Below, piece after piece: positions 26,352 through 35,947 of a stretch of 37,754 bases of DNA; the first letter of the stretch is position 1; the number at the start of each line of letters is the position of its first letter. Source of the DNA: Bacteroidota bacterium (GTDB lineage Bacteria; Bacteroidota; Ignavibacteria; Kapaibacteriales; UBA961); the NCBI GenBank assembly GCA_020852855.1, contig JADZAA010000025.1, positions 1 through 37,754 on the forward strand, in the 5' to 3' direction. The notes beneath the pieces were generated by a model. It worked only from the letters and a program-made list of their open reading frames with translations, did not search any database and was not told the DNA's origin. The position numbers were made by a program, and so were the translations under genes.

Positions 26352-26759
26352 ATGAGGCAGATTTGGAATAGAATATCGCGCATGGCCCGGGCTACTTTCA
26401 ATGAGGTTACTGCCTTAGAGTCGTCCGAGCGTATTATTCGCTCTGATGATGATGAATTGCGCAGAATAATCGAGGAATTGACTGAGCCCAAGGCTGGGCG
26501 ACGCGACGAAAAAAAGCCGCCCGCCGATGCGAAGCGCGATAATAAAAACGATGAACTGCTTCGTAAAGCTGCCGCTGTACTCGGGATAGCAACCGATGCC
26601 TCGCCGGAAAGCATAACAGCCGCATACCGCCGGAAAATAATGCAAGTCCACCCCGACCGAGTTACCGGGCAAAGTAAAGAATTTCAAGAATCAGCCCGAC
26701 AAAAAACAATAGAACTTAACGATGCATACAAGCTGTTCCGCGATGTAAAAGGGTTCTGA
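26352..26759 (+). CDS. Small J-domain protein with C-terminal DnaJ domain
   Basis: The C-terminal half (about 65-133) of this 135-residue protein is a J domain: a helix with LLRKAAAVLGI, a helix with ITAAYRRKIMQ, the invariant HPD loop in VHPDRV, and a helix with IELNDAYKLFRD. It should stimulate a DnaK-type ATPase. The N-terminal half is short, highly charged and rich in R/E/D/K (SERIIRSDDDELRR...), probably disordered. There is no zinc-finger or client-binding domain, so it is a DjlA-like or type III J protein with unknown client. It stands alone at the end of the rightward run. Confidence 0.87.
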   Translation: MRQIWNRISRMARATFNEVTALESSERIIRSDDDELRRIIEELTEPKAGRRDEKKPPADAKRDNKNDELLRKAAAVLGIATDASPESITAAYRRKIMQVHPDRVTGQSKEFQESARQKTIELNDAYKLFRDVKGF

Positions 26760-26936
26760 ACAACCGGATATTGTTGCTTGAAAGTTGAATCTGTACAAAA
26801 TTTTGGTTACATAAAATGCGCCAATAGATTCCTACGGGTTGTTGTGTCTGAATTTCAGTAAATTTTCTGTTTTTATCTGTTGCCGTGCAGATATTGTAAA
26901 TAATGGCGGCCTGTTTTTCTGCCGATTTTGCAAAAC

Positions 26937-26991
26937 GCCGAAAAAATCCTAAATCACCGCATACATAAAAAACCGCAAGAAATTTTTCGGC
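26937..26991. terminator. Long-loop inverted repeat between convergent genes
   Basis: GCCGAAAAA (26937-26945) is complementary to TTTTTCGGC (26983-26991). The loop is 37 bases. The repeat lies between the convergent J-domain and sixA genes, where a bidirectional terminator would be expected; the long loop makes it a tentative call. Confidence 0.35.
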
Positions 26992-27021
26992 TGTCTGCTT
27001 ATTGTTTCAAATACGAAAAGG

Positions 27022-27525
27022 TTATTTGTTAAAATTGTTCGGGGTGTAAAAAGCGGTAAGAACGCCGGTAGAGCGCGAAATTTCCTGCCAAGAATCGGCC
27101 TGCGGAAATTCTGCGATAACTATGCCGCAAGTCGGTACGCTGTCAATCATTTCGTTTGTCAAATAATTTACCAGCAGAGTCTGCGTCGGATTATGCCCCA
27201 CAATCATAGCCGAACGAAGTGCGTCGTCAATAGTAGAAATTACCTTGAGCGTATGCCAAACGTCGGTCATATAAAGCATATCCACCGTAATAAGCGGCGT
27301 TTTTACATTGCCGGACGGCTCGGAGGCCATAATGCGAGCGGTGGTAAGCGCACGTACCGCCGGACTTGCAAGTATCATATCGGGAATTAAGCGGTTCGAG
27401 CGCAGAAAATTACTCATAAGTGCCGCGTCATTACGGCCGCGTTCATTCAACGGACGGTCGAAATCTGTTAATACACCGACAGGCCAATCGGATTTTGCAT
27501 GACGGGCTATGTATAGTTTTTTCAT
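27022..27525 (-). CDS. sixA: SixA-like phosphohistidine phosphatase
   Basis: A 167-residue member of the histidine phosphatase (branch 1) superfamily. LYIARHAKSDWP near the start carries the catalytic histidine, DRPLNERGRNDA and ASPAVRALTTARIM the supporting arginines, and MIVGHNPTQTLL the second histidine. SixA removes phosphate from histidines of phosphotransfer proteins such as NPr or ArcB-type HPt domains. I chose the ATG at 27525 giving MKKLYIARHAKS; a longer frame from 27561 adds 12 residues that do not fit the family. It is transcribed divergently from dnaG. The exact substrate is unknown. Confidence 0.88.
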   Translation of the reverse strand: MKKLYIARHAKSDWPVGVLTDFDRPLNERGRNDAALMSNFLRSNRLIPDMILASPAVRALTTARIMASEPSGNVKTPLITVDMLYMTDVWHTLKVISTIDDALRSAMIVGHNPTQTLLVNYLTNEMIDSVPTCGIVIAEFPQADSWQEISRSTGVLTAFYTPNNFNK

Positions 27526-27633
27526 AGATTTTCGTGATACGACTATACTCAAAACTCCCAAATTAAGAAAAAAATAATCGGTAAAATACTAATTAAACCG
27601 ACAAATCGAAATTTACAGCGAGCCAGCCGTCGG

Positions 27634-27661
27634 TTGAAGCATATTTTGTAAAATATTTTTG
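27634..27661 (+). promoter_or_regulatory. Possible dnaG promoter
   Basis: TTG (27634-27636) and TATTTTTG (27654-27661) are 17 bases apart and fit the Bacteroidetes -33/-7 form. The ATG at 27674 is only 12 bases after the -7 box, which would give an almost leaderless mRNA. Confidence 0.35.
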
Positions 27662-27673
27662 ATAAAAGCGTAA

Positions 27674-29587
27674 ATGCGCTACCCCGAACATCTTGTAGAG
27701 CAAGTGCGCCACAGTTCCGATATTGTGGAAATTGTGGGCGATGCTGTCCGCTTAAAAAAGCAAGGGCGCGGCCTCGTAGGATTGTGCCCGTTTCACGACG
27801 ACCGCCATCCTTCTATGCACGTTAATCCCGAGCTTGGCCTGTTCAAATGCTTTTCTTGCGGCAAAGGCGGCAATGTGATAACGTTTATGATGGAATTTCA
27901 CCGGCTAACATTCCAAGAAGCTGTGCAAAGTTTGGCGCGTCGCACACATATCGTTCTGCCCGACGAAGTTGAAACCGAGATGCAATCGGAAACGCGAAAT
28001 CGCCGAGAATCGGCATTGCGCGCACTTGAAGCAGCGGCTAAACTTTATGTACGTTGCCTCTCGGCACCCGAAGGAGCAGAGGCGGCGCGTTATTTTGCCA
28101 AGCGCGAATTCGGTGCAAAACTGATGGAAGATTTTGCCCTCGGATATGCACCCGATGCTTGGAACATTATCGGCGAGCATCTGCGAAAACAAGGGTTTAG
28201 CGACCAAACGCTGGACGATGCAGGACTGCTCGTTCGTCGTGAAAACGGAAAAGTATACGACCGGTTCCGTGGACGCGCAATGTTTGCGATTCACGATGCA
28301 GCGGGGCGAATTGCAGGGTTCGGCGCACGAATCATACAAAATGCACCCGATGGCCAACCCAAATACATAAATTCGCCGCAATCGGCAACCTACGATAAAA
28401 GCCGAATACTTTACGGATTATTTCAGGCCAAACAACAAATTCGTTCGGACGGATATGCAATACTTGTGGAGGGTTACGCAGACGCTTTGACTTTGCATCA
28501 AGCCGGTTTTCGCAATACCGTAGCGTCAAGCGGCACAGCTTTAACCAAAGAACAATTACAACTGCTCGGAAGATATTGCAAGCAATTATTCATAGTTTAT
28601 GACGGCGACGCAGCCGGCGCGAAAGCAACTGTACGCGGACTTGAATTGGCCGTCGAAGCGGGATTTGATGTTCGTATAGTACGGCTTCCGATAAATGAAG
28701 ATCCGGACAGTTTTACGCGGCGAAGCGGTGGGGACGCTTTTCGCGGGAGGCTACATTCGGCGTTGACCTTTTTGGATTTTATGATAGAATCTTTGCGCGA
28801 AAGCGGCGGATTCGACACACCTCCGGTACGTGCCGAGTCGCTTAGAACGCTTGTAGGAATGGTGGCAAAAACGCCTGACTCTTTGCAACACGACGCGCTT
28901 ATGCTTAAAATAGCCGACTCGTTGCATCTGAGTTCGCGGGAATTACATAAAATCTACGATGAATTGAGCAAAGTACGGCGCGAAACCGCACGCCGCAATG
29001 AAACGCATGAGTTGCAATCCGTTCAATCTACCGCTGCCGCGCCGCTGGCCGAAGCAATTAACGCGAACGAAATAACGGTTGCAAAAGCGGATATGTTGCC
29101 GCTCTCGAACGAGGAAAGTGCCGTGCTGCGAATAGCGATTACAGTTCCGAAGGCTTTGCGTTATTTGATTGAAAAAGTGGATTTGCAACCGCAAGCCATG
29201 CTGACCGAGCGCGGTAAAAGATTGCTTGTTGCGTGCATATCCGCATTTCCGAACGCCGAGGACGACCCGATAGGCTGGTTGCTTAATTCGGCAAATCTTA
29301 CGGCAGGTGATGCCGACGCTATTGCCGGATTGGCGATGAAGCGCGAAACGCCAAGCGATAAATGGGGAGATTTCGATGTGGAAATTGCACCCGAAGACGT
29401 TCGCCGCGTTATGACCGATGCGCTTCTGAAAATGCGGTTGCAAAAATTGGAAGGTAAGCTTGCCGAAATAAAGCAACAGTTGCGTACTCACAGCACCGAA
29501 ATTGACGAAATAGCAACATTGACAACCGTAAAACAATTAACCGAAGAGCGAAGCCGAATAGCACAGTCATTAGGCTCTGTAATTTAA
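27674..29587 (+). CDS. dnaG: DNA primase
   Basis: DnaG makes RNA primers for replication. The 637-residue protein has the CHC2 zinc finger (C38, H41, C59, C62) at the N-terminus, the catalytic core with the primase RNAP-basic motif (RFRGRAMFAIHDAAGRIAGFGAR), and the TOPRIM metal site: the glutamate in VEGYADALTLHQAGF and DGD in FIVYDGDAAG. A helical C-terminal region (about 480-637) should bind the DnaB helicase. Length and architecture are normal. The gene is not followed by rpoD as in the E. coli macromolecular synthesis operon, and it converges with the ydbT-like gene, with 46 bases between their ends. Confidence 0.96.
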   Translation: MRYPEHLVEQVRHSSDIVEIVGDAVRLKKQGRGLVGLCPFHDDRHPSMHVNPELGLFKCFSCGKGGNVITFMMEFHRLTFQEAVQSLARRTHIVLPDEVETEMQSETRNRRESALRALEAAAKLYVRCLSAPEGAEAARYFAKREFGAKLMEDFALGYAPDAWNIIGEHLRKQGFSDQTLDDAGLLVRRENGKVYDRFRGRAMFAIHDAAGRIAGFGARIIQNAPDGQPKYINSPQSATYDKSRILYGLFQAKQQIRSDGYAILVEGYADALTLHQAGFRNTVASSGTALTKEQLQLLGRYCKQLFIVYDGDAAGAKATVRGLELAVEAGFDVRIVRLPINEDPDSFTRRSGGDAFRGRLHSALTFLDFMIESLRESGGFDTPPVRAESLRTLVGMVAKTPDSLQHDALMLKIADSLHLSSRELHKIYDELSKVRRETARRNETHELQSVQSTAAAPLAEAINANEITVAKADMLPLSNEESAVLRIAITVPKALRYLIEKVDLQPQAMLTERGKRLLVACISAFPNAEDDPIGWLLNSANLTAGDADAIAGLAMKRETPSDKWGDFDVEIAPEDVRRVMTDALLKMRLQKLEGKLAEIKQQLRTHSTEIDEIATLTTVKQLTEERSRIAQSLGSVI

Positions 29588-29633
29588 ACATACCCGTAAA
29601 ATCTATCGGAAATTATGTACGCACGGATATTTT

Positions 29634-31079
29634 CTATCGTTTGTAACGCTTTTTCGATAAAGAAGACAGCTCTTCCGTGAAAATTTCTGCATCTGCGGCC
29701 GATATGTCCGCGATTGAAATGTCGCGCAACGACGCAAGGGCGGCCACGTCCAAAATAACGGTGGCTAATCCCAGCCTGCGCTGTAGAAAAGAACGGCGAA
29801 TTGTAAAAGTTTGAATTTTTCCGGTCGGAATAATGGAAATTCGGTTGTTCAGCCAGCCGCTGCGCGCAATTACGTTACCGAAAGAATCCATTGCGTAGCC
29901 GCGCCAGCGATAATGCAATAATGCAATAAAATATGCAATTGGAAGCGTGAAAAGTCCAAAATAAAAAAAAGGCGATAAAAAAATACCGGCAGTTGCACAC
30001 AATAATATAATCCAAGTTGCATAGCGCACGGCTGCGCGGCGTATGGCAAAAGGCGAAAGAGGCCGAAATGTATCGGGAAGCGAAAAATCGAAGGCATTGT
30101 GCGCAAGCATAACAACCCGATTAAAATCTGCCATCGGAACGGCTATTTCTGCGCCCGATTTCTCGCGACCGAAGCCGGCGGTCTGAATTTCAAGCCGAGC
30201 AAATCCGAAAGTTCGCATCAAAGGATTAGCAGAAATGGTCAGCATTTGTATCTTACGCAGCGGTATCGTACCTTTCCAGCGAGCAAACAAGCCGTGCTCT
30301 TTGTATAGTTTATTGTCGCGCAAGAAAAGCGTAAAACCGTAGAAGCGGCTGAAACTCAGAATTATGCCGCCGATCCACGAAAACAATGCGGCGCCGGCGA
30401 TAAGTCCGACAAGAGTTAATACCAACGCACCGCCCTCCAATGCTCGAATTTCCGACATGAAAATTCCAAATGCATCGTTGCCAGATAATGCCTGCCAATA
30501 TTGAGCCACCGAAAAAGCTGCCGCAAACAGAACAGGCGAAAAACGCATCATGCCGCCGATAAGAACGTCGCACACGTTCATGCCAAAAACTGGAATATCG
30601 GATTTTTCTTCGGAAACGGGTGCATTATCACCTTGTTTGTAAGACTGTAAAGCACTGCGAATATGTTCTGCATCGCTACTGCCGACAAATTGCAGATTAC
30701 CCTCGGCTGTTCGGTCTACGCTTGCGGTTTCGATTGAAACTTGCGCCAAGCCCAATATTCTTTGCAGGAAATTCTGTCGTATTTCTACATTTTGAATTTT
30801 CTCGATAGGTATGCTGCGATATTGCCGTGCTATTATTCCCGTGTGAATATTTACGGCATTAGGGGTTATTTGAAATTGAAAAAACAGCCAGCGCAAAATA
30901 ACAAACGGCAATGAAAACAGTCCGTAAAATGCCGCAATGATTACAAACAAAAGATCGCCGGGATTTTTTAATGCCAAATACAGCGAAAAAGCCATGCCGG
31001 GCAGACTTGTTATTATTCCGTAAAGCATGGTTAGCGGGTGCAATCGGCGAAAATTTCCCGCAATTAATTCGGTGCTCAC
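29634..31079 (-). CDS. YdbT-like membrane protein with bacterial PH domains
   Basis: A 481-residue inner-membrane protein with bPH2 (former DUF304) domains. Hydrophobic segments lie near 20-70, 180-250 and 345-395. PH-like repeats appear at about 70-150 (IPIEKIQNVEIRQNFLQRILGLAQVSIETAS), 260-325 (IPLRKIQMLTISANPLMRTFGFARLEIQTAG) and 400-465 (IPTGKIQTFTIRRSFLQRRLGLATVILDVAA). The three repeats share the I-P-x-x-K-I-Q...RxLGLA pattern. The gene overlaps its partner at 31076 by four bases (ATGA), the standard YdbS-YdbT arrangement. In Bacillus the pair is linked to resistance to antimicrobial peptides and compounds of competing strains. Here it directly follows an efflux operon. Confidence 0.9.
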   Translation of the reverse strand: MSTELIAGNFRRLHPLTMLYGIITSLPGMAFSLYLALKNPGDLLFVIIAAFYGLFSLPFVILRWLFFQFQITPNAVNIHTGIIARQYRSIPIEKIQNVEIRQNFLQRILGLAQVSIETASVDRTAEGNLQFVGSSDAEHIRSALQSYKQGDNAPVSEEKSDIPVFGMNVCDVLIGGMMRFSPVLFAAAFSVAQYWQALSGNDAFGIFMSEIRALEGGALVLTLVGLIAGAALFSWIGGIILSFSRFYGFTLFLRDNKLYKEHGLFARWKGTIPLRKIQMLTISANPLMRTFGFARLEIQTAGFGREKSGAEIAVPMADFNRVVMLAHNAFDFSLPDTFRPLSPFAIRRAAVRYATWIILLCATAGIFLSPFFYFGLFTLPIAYFIALLHYRWRGYAMDSFGNVIARSGWLNNRISIIPTGKIQTFTIRRSFLQRRLGLATVILDVAALASLRDISIADISAADAEIFTEELSSLSKKRYKR

Positions 31080-31546
31080 AGCGTATCCTCCTCTGCGGCG
31101 AATTGCCTTAGATGATTGCGCAGCTCTTCGGCGTACTCTGCCGATAAGCCCGGAATTACGGCCGCCGCAGTTCGAGTGCCGGCCGTGTATACGACAAGGC
31201 TTGCCAATCCGTAGAAACGCTCCACTACGCCTTGTCTCACGTCCGTATGCTGTATACGGCGATAGGGTATGACGGTGCGAACACGAGTGAAAACTCCTTG
31301 CTCCAAAACCAAATCATCGCCTTGCACATCGAAGCGCATATAGCGATAGCTGAGCGAAGGCATAATAAATGTATAGGCCAATCCCAATACAAGCGACAAA
31401 CCGGAAACAGTACCGACAGGGAACGGCAGAACATCGAACGAGCGCAATGCGGCTTCCGCAAAGAAAATACTTACTGAAAATGCCATTCTGTTAAGAAAGG
31501 AAACAATGCCCCAAACCGATTTTACCGATGGATCGAGAATATACAT
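31076..31546 (-). CDS. YdbS-like membrane protein with one bacterial PH domain
   Basis: A 156-residue protein with two hydrophobic segments (about 15-35 and 40-60) and one bPH2 domain (about 65-150). The signature VIPYRRIQHTDVRQGVVERF followed by YGLASLVVYTAG is textbook for YdbS-like proteins. It lies 35 bases after the TolC stop and overlaps the following bPH2 gene by four bases. The pair very likely forms a membrane complex. A biochemical function of the family is not settled. Confidence 0.9.
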   Translation of the reverse strand: MYILDPSVKSVWGIVSFLNRMAFSVSIFFAEAALRSFDVLPFPVGTVSGLSLVLGLAYTFIMPSLSYRYMRFDVQGDDLVLEQGVFTRVRTVIPYRRIQHTDVRQGVVERFYGLASLVVYTAGTRTAAAVIPGLSAEYAEELRNHLRQFAAEEDTL

Positions 31547-31581
31547 GGTTTTCCGATAGCTTGTGAAAATTTAAAAAACAA

Positions 31582-32895
31582 TCACTTCACCAAATCTCCG
31601 CTTAGCCGTCGTAGCTCTATTTCTTGCGATTTGGCTGCAAAACGCGCGTTTACCAATCGTGTACGGGCATTATCCAAACTTTGCTGTGCGGTTTTTAATT
31701 GTATTGTGGTGAAATTTCCAAGACGAAAGCGTTCCATTGCCATCAATACATTTTCTTCTGCCAGATTCAAGTTATCTTCTTCCAAATTAAGCAGTTCTAT
31801 GGCGTTTTTGAAATTTGTGTAGGCGGTTAAAAGCGAAGTTTCAACGCCCAGCCTTGTTTCTTCCAATGCAAGTTGAGAATTTAAAAGATCAATACGCGAA
31901 TTTTCGGATTGCCGGTCGGTATTAAATCCATCGAACAAAGCCCAAGCCGCGGTAAGCCCGGCCGTAAAGCCAAGATTTTGGTTCAATAAAATAAAGCCCA
32001 CTTGATTCTGTGAGCGTCCGTAATTGTAGTTTGAATTTAGAGTTAGCGTCGGAAAATAAGAAGAACTGCTTTCTTTTATTGCCAGCTTGCTTATCTGTAT
32101 ATTTTTTTGACCGAATAAAAGCCGATTGTTGTTTTTTTGAACGGTGTTTTTTAAATCTTCATAAGCCGGGCTGTAGTTTAACGGAATGGAATCGTTGACA
32201 ATAAAATCCGTTTCCGTAGAGCGCGACAGCAAAGTATTGAAATTTGCTTTCAATTGAGCCATTGCGTTTTTCAAGGTCAGATAATTGGACAATTGCTCGT
32301 TTTTGTCTACTTGTGCTTGCAGGTAATCTGATTTTGCACCTGTACCGACTTCTTGTTTTTTTTCTGCAATTTTTGCTCGCTCTTCGTATAGTTGCAATCC
32401 GTTTTCGGCAGCAATGATTAGCTGTTTTTGCTTCACCAAAGCATAGTAGGAGGTGATGACTTGGGCTGCCGTATTTTCAATTTGCATCTTCAAATTCAAC
32501 TTTTCGGCTTCGCTGAGAGCTTGTAATTTATCGTAGGCGGCAAACATTTTCATGCCGTCGAACAAAGTCCACGAAAAATTTAATCCTGCCGTTATATTGG
32601 TAGAAGCAGCACCTGCTTTATCTACATCGGTGCCGTTGCTGAATTTTTGTTTTGTGTCGTTGCTTGCCAAATTTGCCGACGCTCCCAGAGAAAAGCGCGG
32701 CAACATACCGGCGTTTCCGGCAGAGGCGTTATTGTCGGCAATTTGCGCACGGTTTCCGGCAATTTGAACGGAATAATTGTTTTTTAACACAATTTCCAAT
32801 GCTTGCTCGAGCGTGAGTTGCTCTTGTGCCGATGCACGTGTAAATGAGAAAAGAAAAATGCAAGCGATGTAAAAGGCAAATTTATATTTCGGCAT
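31582..32895 (-). CDS. TolC family outer membrane efflux protein
   Basis: A 437-residue outer-membrane factor that forms the exit duct of the tripartite pump. The signal peptide ends near RASA-QEQ, followed by the family's paired repeats: QALEIVLKNNYSVQIAGNRAQIA at the front and, in the second half, RLGVETSLLTAYTNFKNAIELLNLEEDNLNLAEENVLMA with long helices. I chose the ATG at 32895 (MPKYKFAFYIACIFLF) as start, which keeps a normal signal peptide and overlaps the RND stop by 14 bases; a longer frame starts at 32943, inside the RND gene. It is co-transcribed with the pump genes. Confidence 0.91.
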   Translation of the reverse strand: MPKYKFAFYIACIFLFSFTRASAQEQLTLEQALEIVLKNNYSVQIAGNRAQIADNNASAGNAGMLPRFSLGASANLASNDTKQKFSNGTDVDKAGAASTNITAGLNFSWTLFDGMKMFAAYDKLQALSEAEKLNLKMQIENTAAQVITSYYALVKQKQLIIAAENGLQLYEERAKIAEKKQEVGTGAKSDYLQAQVDKNEQLSNYLTLKNAMAQLKANFNTLLSRSTETDFIVNDSIPLNYSPAYEDLKNTVQKNNNRLLFGQKNIQISKLAIKESSSSYFPTLTLNSNYNYGRSQNQVGFILLNQNLGFTAGLTAAWALFDGFNTDRQSENSRIDLLNSQLALEETRLGVETSLLTAYTNFKNAIELLNLEEDNLNLAEENVLMAMERFRLGNFTTIQLKTAQQSLDNARTRLVNARFAAKSQEIELRRLSGDLVK

Positions 32896-35800
32896 GAACG
32901 TTTTTCTTTTTAGACAAATAAGAATACATAGCAGGAATAACATACAGCGTTAGCACCAGCGAGAACAGCACACCTCCGACGACTACAATACCCATTCCCA
33001 TACGGCTTTTTGCTCCTGCGCCGAGTGCAAGCGCAATAGGCATTGCACCCAAAACCGTGGCAATACTCGTCATTAAAATAGGACGAAGGCGCAAGATGGC
33101 TGCTTCGTGTATTGCTTCTGCAATACCCATTCCTTTTTCCTGAAGTTGATTGGCAAATTCCACGATTAGAATACCGTTTTTTGTTACCAATCCTATTAGC
33201 ATAATAATGCCTATTTCACTGAAAATGTTCAGGGTTTGATTGAAATACCATAGTGAGAGAATAGCCCCGGCTATGGCAAGCGGAACTGTAAGCATAATGA
33301 TGAAAGGGTCGCGGAAGCTTTCAAATTGTGCCGCCAACATCAGATAAATGAGCACGAGTGCCAGCAAAAATGCAAATATCACATTAGATGAACTTTCGAC
33401 AAAATCGCGCGAGGCTCCGGTTAGTGCCGTGGAAAAAGAATCGTCCAAGGTAGAAGACGCAATGGATTCCATCTCGTTAATTCCGTCGGCAATGGTTTTT
33501 CCGGGAGCAAGGCCTGCGGAAACCGTAGCGGACATATAACGATTGTAGTGATACAGTTGCGGCGGGTTGCTTTGCTCGGTTAGCGTTACCACATTATCCA
33601 TCTGAATAAGTTCGCCGCGACTATTGCGGGCATAGAGCGATTTTAAATCAATCGGAGCATCGCGATTTTCCCGACTTACCTGCCCAATCACTTGGTATTG
33701 CTTACCGTTCATGATGTAATAGTCGAATCGCTGTCCGCTGAATGCCGTTTGCAATGTCTGCGCAATATCTGCCGCCGACAACCCGAGATCTTTTATTTTA
33801 TCTCGGTCAATCGCAATGGAAATTTCCGGGCGCGTAAATTTTAAATTTACATCAACTCCTTGAAATACAGGGCTTTGATTAGCTTTGTCCAAAAATTTAG
33901 GCAAGACTTCTTTCAACTTTTCAAAATTGGGAGCTTGCAAAACAAATTGCACGGGCAGCCCTCTGGAACCACCTGCGGAAATAGTTTGCTCTTGAATAAC
34001 AAATGAGCGTGCCTCCGAGAAATTACTTGTTTGTTTGGAAAGATAATCGGCAATTTGTTGCTGGCTTCTTTCTCTTTTGGAAGCGTCGGAAAAGCGCAAG
34101 CGCATAAAACCCGTGTTCACTGCGCCGGAACCGGCAAAACTCGGTGCCGTAACTGTCAGGCAAACTTCTTTTTCGGGAATAGAATCATTGATAAACCGGG
34201 TAAGTTTCTTCATAAATGAATCGGTGTACTCATACGATGCTCCTTCGGGTGCCGTTATTTGCATTCTAAGCCAACCCCGGTCTTCGAGCGGGGCAAGTTC
34301 CGAAGGCACCACATAACCCAAACCTATAATTAAACCCGCGCACAGCAGAATAATTACAAAGGCTGTTTGCCTCCTTTTCATGAAAGCATTCAGAGAATTT
34401 CTATAGATGTTCTCCATACCTTCAAAAAATGGCTCGGTCAATTCATAAAATCTGCTTTTCTTATGCGAAGACCGAATCATTTTAGCGTTCAGCATCGGGG
34501 TGAGCGTAAGAGATACAAAGGCTGAGATAAGCACCGCACCGGCAATTACAACTCCGAATTCACGGAAAAGTCGCCCTACGAATCCTTCCATAAAAATCAC
34601 AGGAAGAAAAACGGCCGCCAAGGTGACGGAAGTAGAAATAACGGCAAAAAATATTTCGGTGGAGCCCTTAAAAGCGGCTTCGAGCGGCGACAATCCTTCT
34701 TCCACTTTCTTGTAAATATTTTCCGTTACCACAATTCCGTCATCAACCACCAGACCGGTTGCCAGTACAATGGCAAGCAACGTGAGTATATTCACCGAAA
34801 AGCCCATGATATACATTATAAAGAATGCGCCGATGAGCGATACAGGAATATCAATGAGCGGGCGAATTGCCACCAACCAATCACGGAAGAAAAGATAGAT
34901 GATGAGAATAACCAGCACAATGGCAATCAGAATGGTTTCGCCGACTTCAGTAACCGAGCGTTTAATGAACTCGGTATTGTCAAGCGCGATATTAAGCGTG
35001 TAATCCTCCGGAATTTCCTTTTTCAATTGCTCCATGCGCCTGTAAAATTCATCGGTAATGTCAATGTAATTCGAGCCCGGCTGGGGCACAAGCGCAATAC
35101 CAATCATCGGCACATTGGATTCCCTTAGAATAGTTTCTTCGTTTTCGGGGCCTATTTCAGCATAGCCTATATCTTTCAGCCGAACAACTTTATCGGCATC
35201 GCTGCTTATAATCAGATTGTTAAATTCAGATTCATTTGACAAACGCCCCGAAGTTTTCACGGTAAGTTCGGTTTTATCGCCAGAAATTTTACCGGCCGGA
35301 AGTTCCACGTTTTCTTTGCGAATGGCTTGCTGTACGTCCAACGGGGTTAACTTATATGCCGCCAATTTTGACGGATCCATCCAAATCCGCATGGAGTATT
35401 TTTTCTGCCCCCAAATCTGCACCGTGCTTACGCCGGGAATAGTTGTAAAGCGTTGAGCCAAAATATTTTCGGCATAGTCACTTATTTCCATGTGGCTTCG
35501 CGCATTGCTTCGTATAGTCATGGATACTATGGCATCGGAGCTGGCATCGGCTTTGGAAACAATGGGCAGGCCGTCAATATCTTGGGGAAGCTGTCGCACC
35601 GCCTGCGATACTTTATCTCGTACATCGTTGGCGGCCGATTCCATATCCACGCCCAAATCGAATTCTACGGTAATGGAACTGGAGCCTTGATTGCTTGCCG
35701 ACGAAATTGTACGAATACCTGCAATTCCGTTTATGGCTTTTTCGAGCGGCTCGGTAATTTGCGATTCTATAATATCGGCATTGGCACCCGTGTAAGAAGT

Positions 35801-35947
35801 GCGAACTGTAATTATGGGCGGGTCAATTGAGGGAAATTCCCGAATGCCAAGAAAAGTAAAACCGATAGCTCCAAATAAAACAATGGCAAGATTCACCACA
35901 ATGGCAAGTACGGGGCGTTTTATAAATGTATGCGAAAAATTACTCAT
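32882..35947 (-). CDS. RND efflux transporter, HAE1 family
   Basis: A 1,021-residue proton-driven inner-membrane pump of the AcrB/MexB type. It has the expected two halves, each with six helices and a large periplasmic loop. The proton relay aspartates are in GLVVDDGIVVTEN (about residue 400) and the essential lysine is in IGLVTKNGILIVEFANQ (TM10 region). The N-terminus HTFIKRPVLAIVVN and GxxREFPSIDPP fit the family. It overlaps the adaptor gene by four bases and the TolC gene by 14. The family exports hydrophobic drugs, bile salts or lipids; the substrate cannot be inferred. The close aa similarity of such pumps to those of Flavobacteria/Chlorobi was not tested. Confidence 0.95.
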   Translation of the reverse strand: MSNFSHTFIKRPVLAIVVNLAIVLFGAIGFTFLGIREFPSIDPPIITVRTSYTGANADIIESQITEPLEKAINGIAGIRTISSASNQGSSSITVEFDLGVDMESAANDVRDKVSQAVRQLPQDIDGLPIVSKADASSDAIVSMTIRSNARSHMEISDYAENILAQRFTTIPGVSTVQIWGQKKYSMRIWMDPSKLAAYKLTPLDVQQAIRKENVELPAGKISGDKTELTVKTSGRLSNESEFNNLIISSDADKVVRLKDIGYAEIGPENEETILRESNVPMIGIALVPQPGSNYIDITDEFYRRMEQLKKEIPEDYTLNIALDNTEFIKRSVTEVGETILIAIVLVILIIYLFFRDWLVAIRPLIDIPVSLIGAFFIMYIMGFSVNILTLLAIVLATGLVVDDGIVVTENIYKKVEEGLSPLEAAFKGSTEIFFAVISTSVTLAAVFLPVIFMEGFVGRLFREFGVVIAGAVLISAFVSLTLTPMLNAKMIRSSHKKSRFYELTEPFFEGMENIYRNSLNAFMKRRQTAFVIILLCAGLIIGLGYVVPSELAPLEDRGWLRMQITAPEGASYEYTDSFMKKLTRFINDSIPEKEVCLTVTAPSFAGSGAVNTGFMRLRFSDASKRERSQQQIADYLSKQTSNFSEARSFVIQEQTISAGGSRGLPVQFVLQAPNFEKLKEVLPKFLDKANQSPVFQGVDVNLKFTRPEISIAIDRDKIKDLGLSAADIAQTLQTAFSGQRFDYYIMNGKQYQVIGQVSRENRDAPIDLKSLYARNSRGELIQMDNVVTLTEQSNPPQLYHYNRYMSATVSAGLAPGKTIADGINEMESIASSTLDDSFSTALTGASRDFVESSSNVIFAFLLALVLIYLMLAAQFESFRDPFIIMLTVPLAIAGAILSLWYFNQTLNIFSEIGIIMLIGLVTKNGILIVEFANQLQEKGMGIAEAIHEAAILRLRPILMTSIATVLGAMPIALALGAGAKSRMGMGIVVVGGVLFSLVLTLYVIPAMYSYLSKKKNVHAEI

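Noticed and set aside
27526-27561. A 12-residue N-terminal extension of SixA
   Set aside because: The family begins directly with the catalytic beta-strand (MKKLYIARHA), so the start at 27525 fits better.
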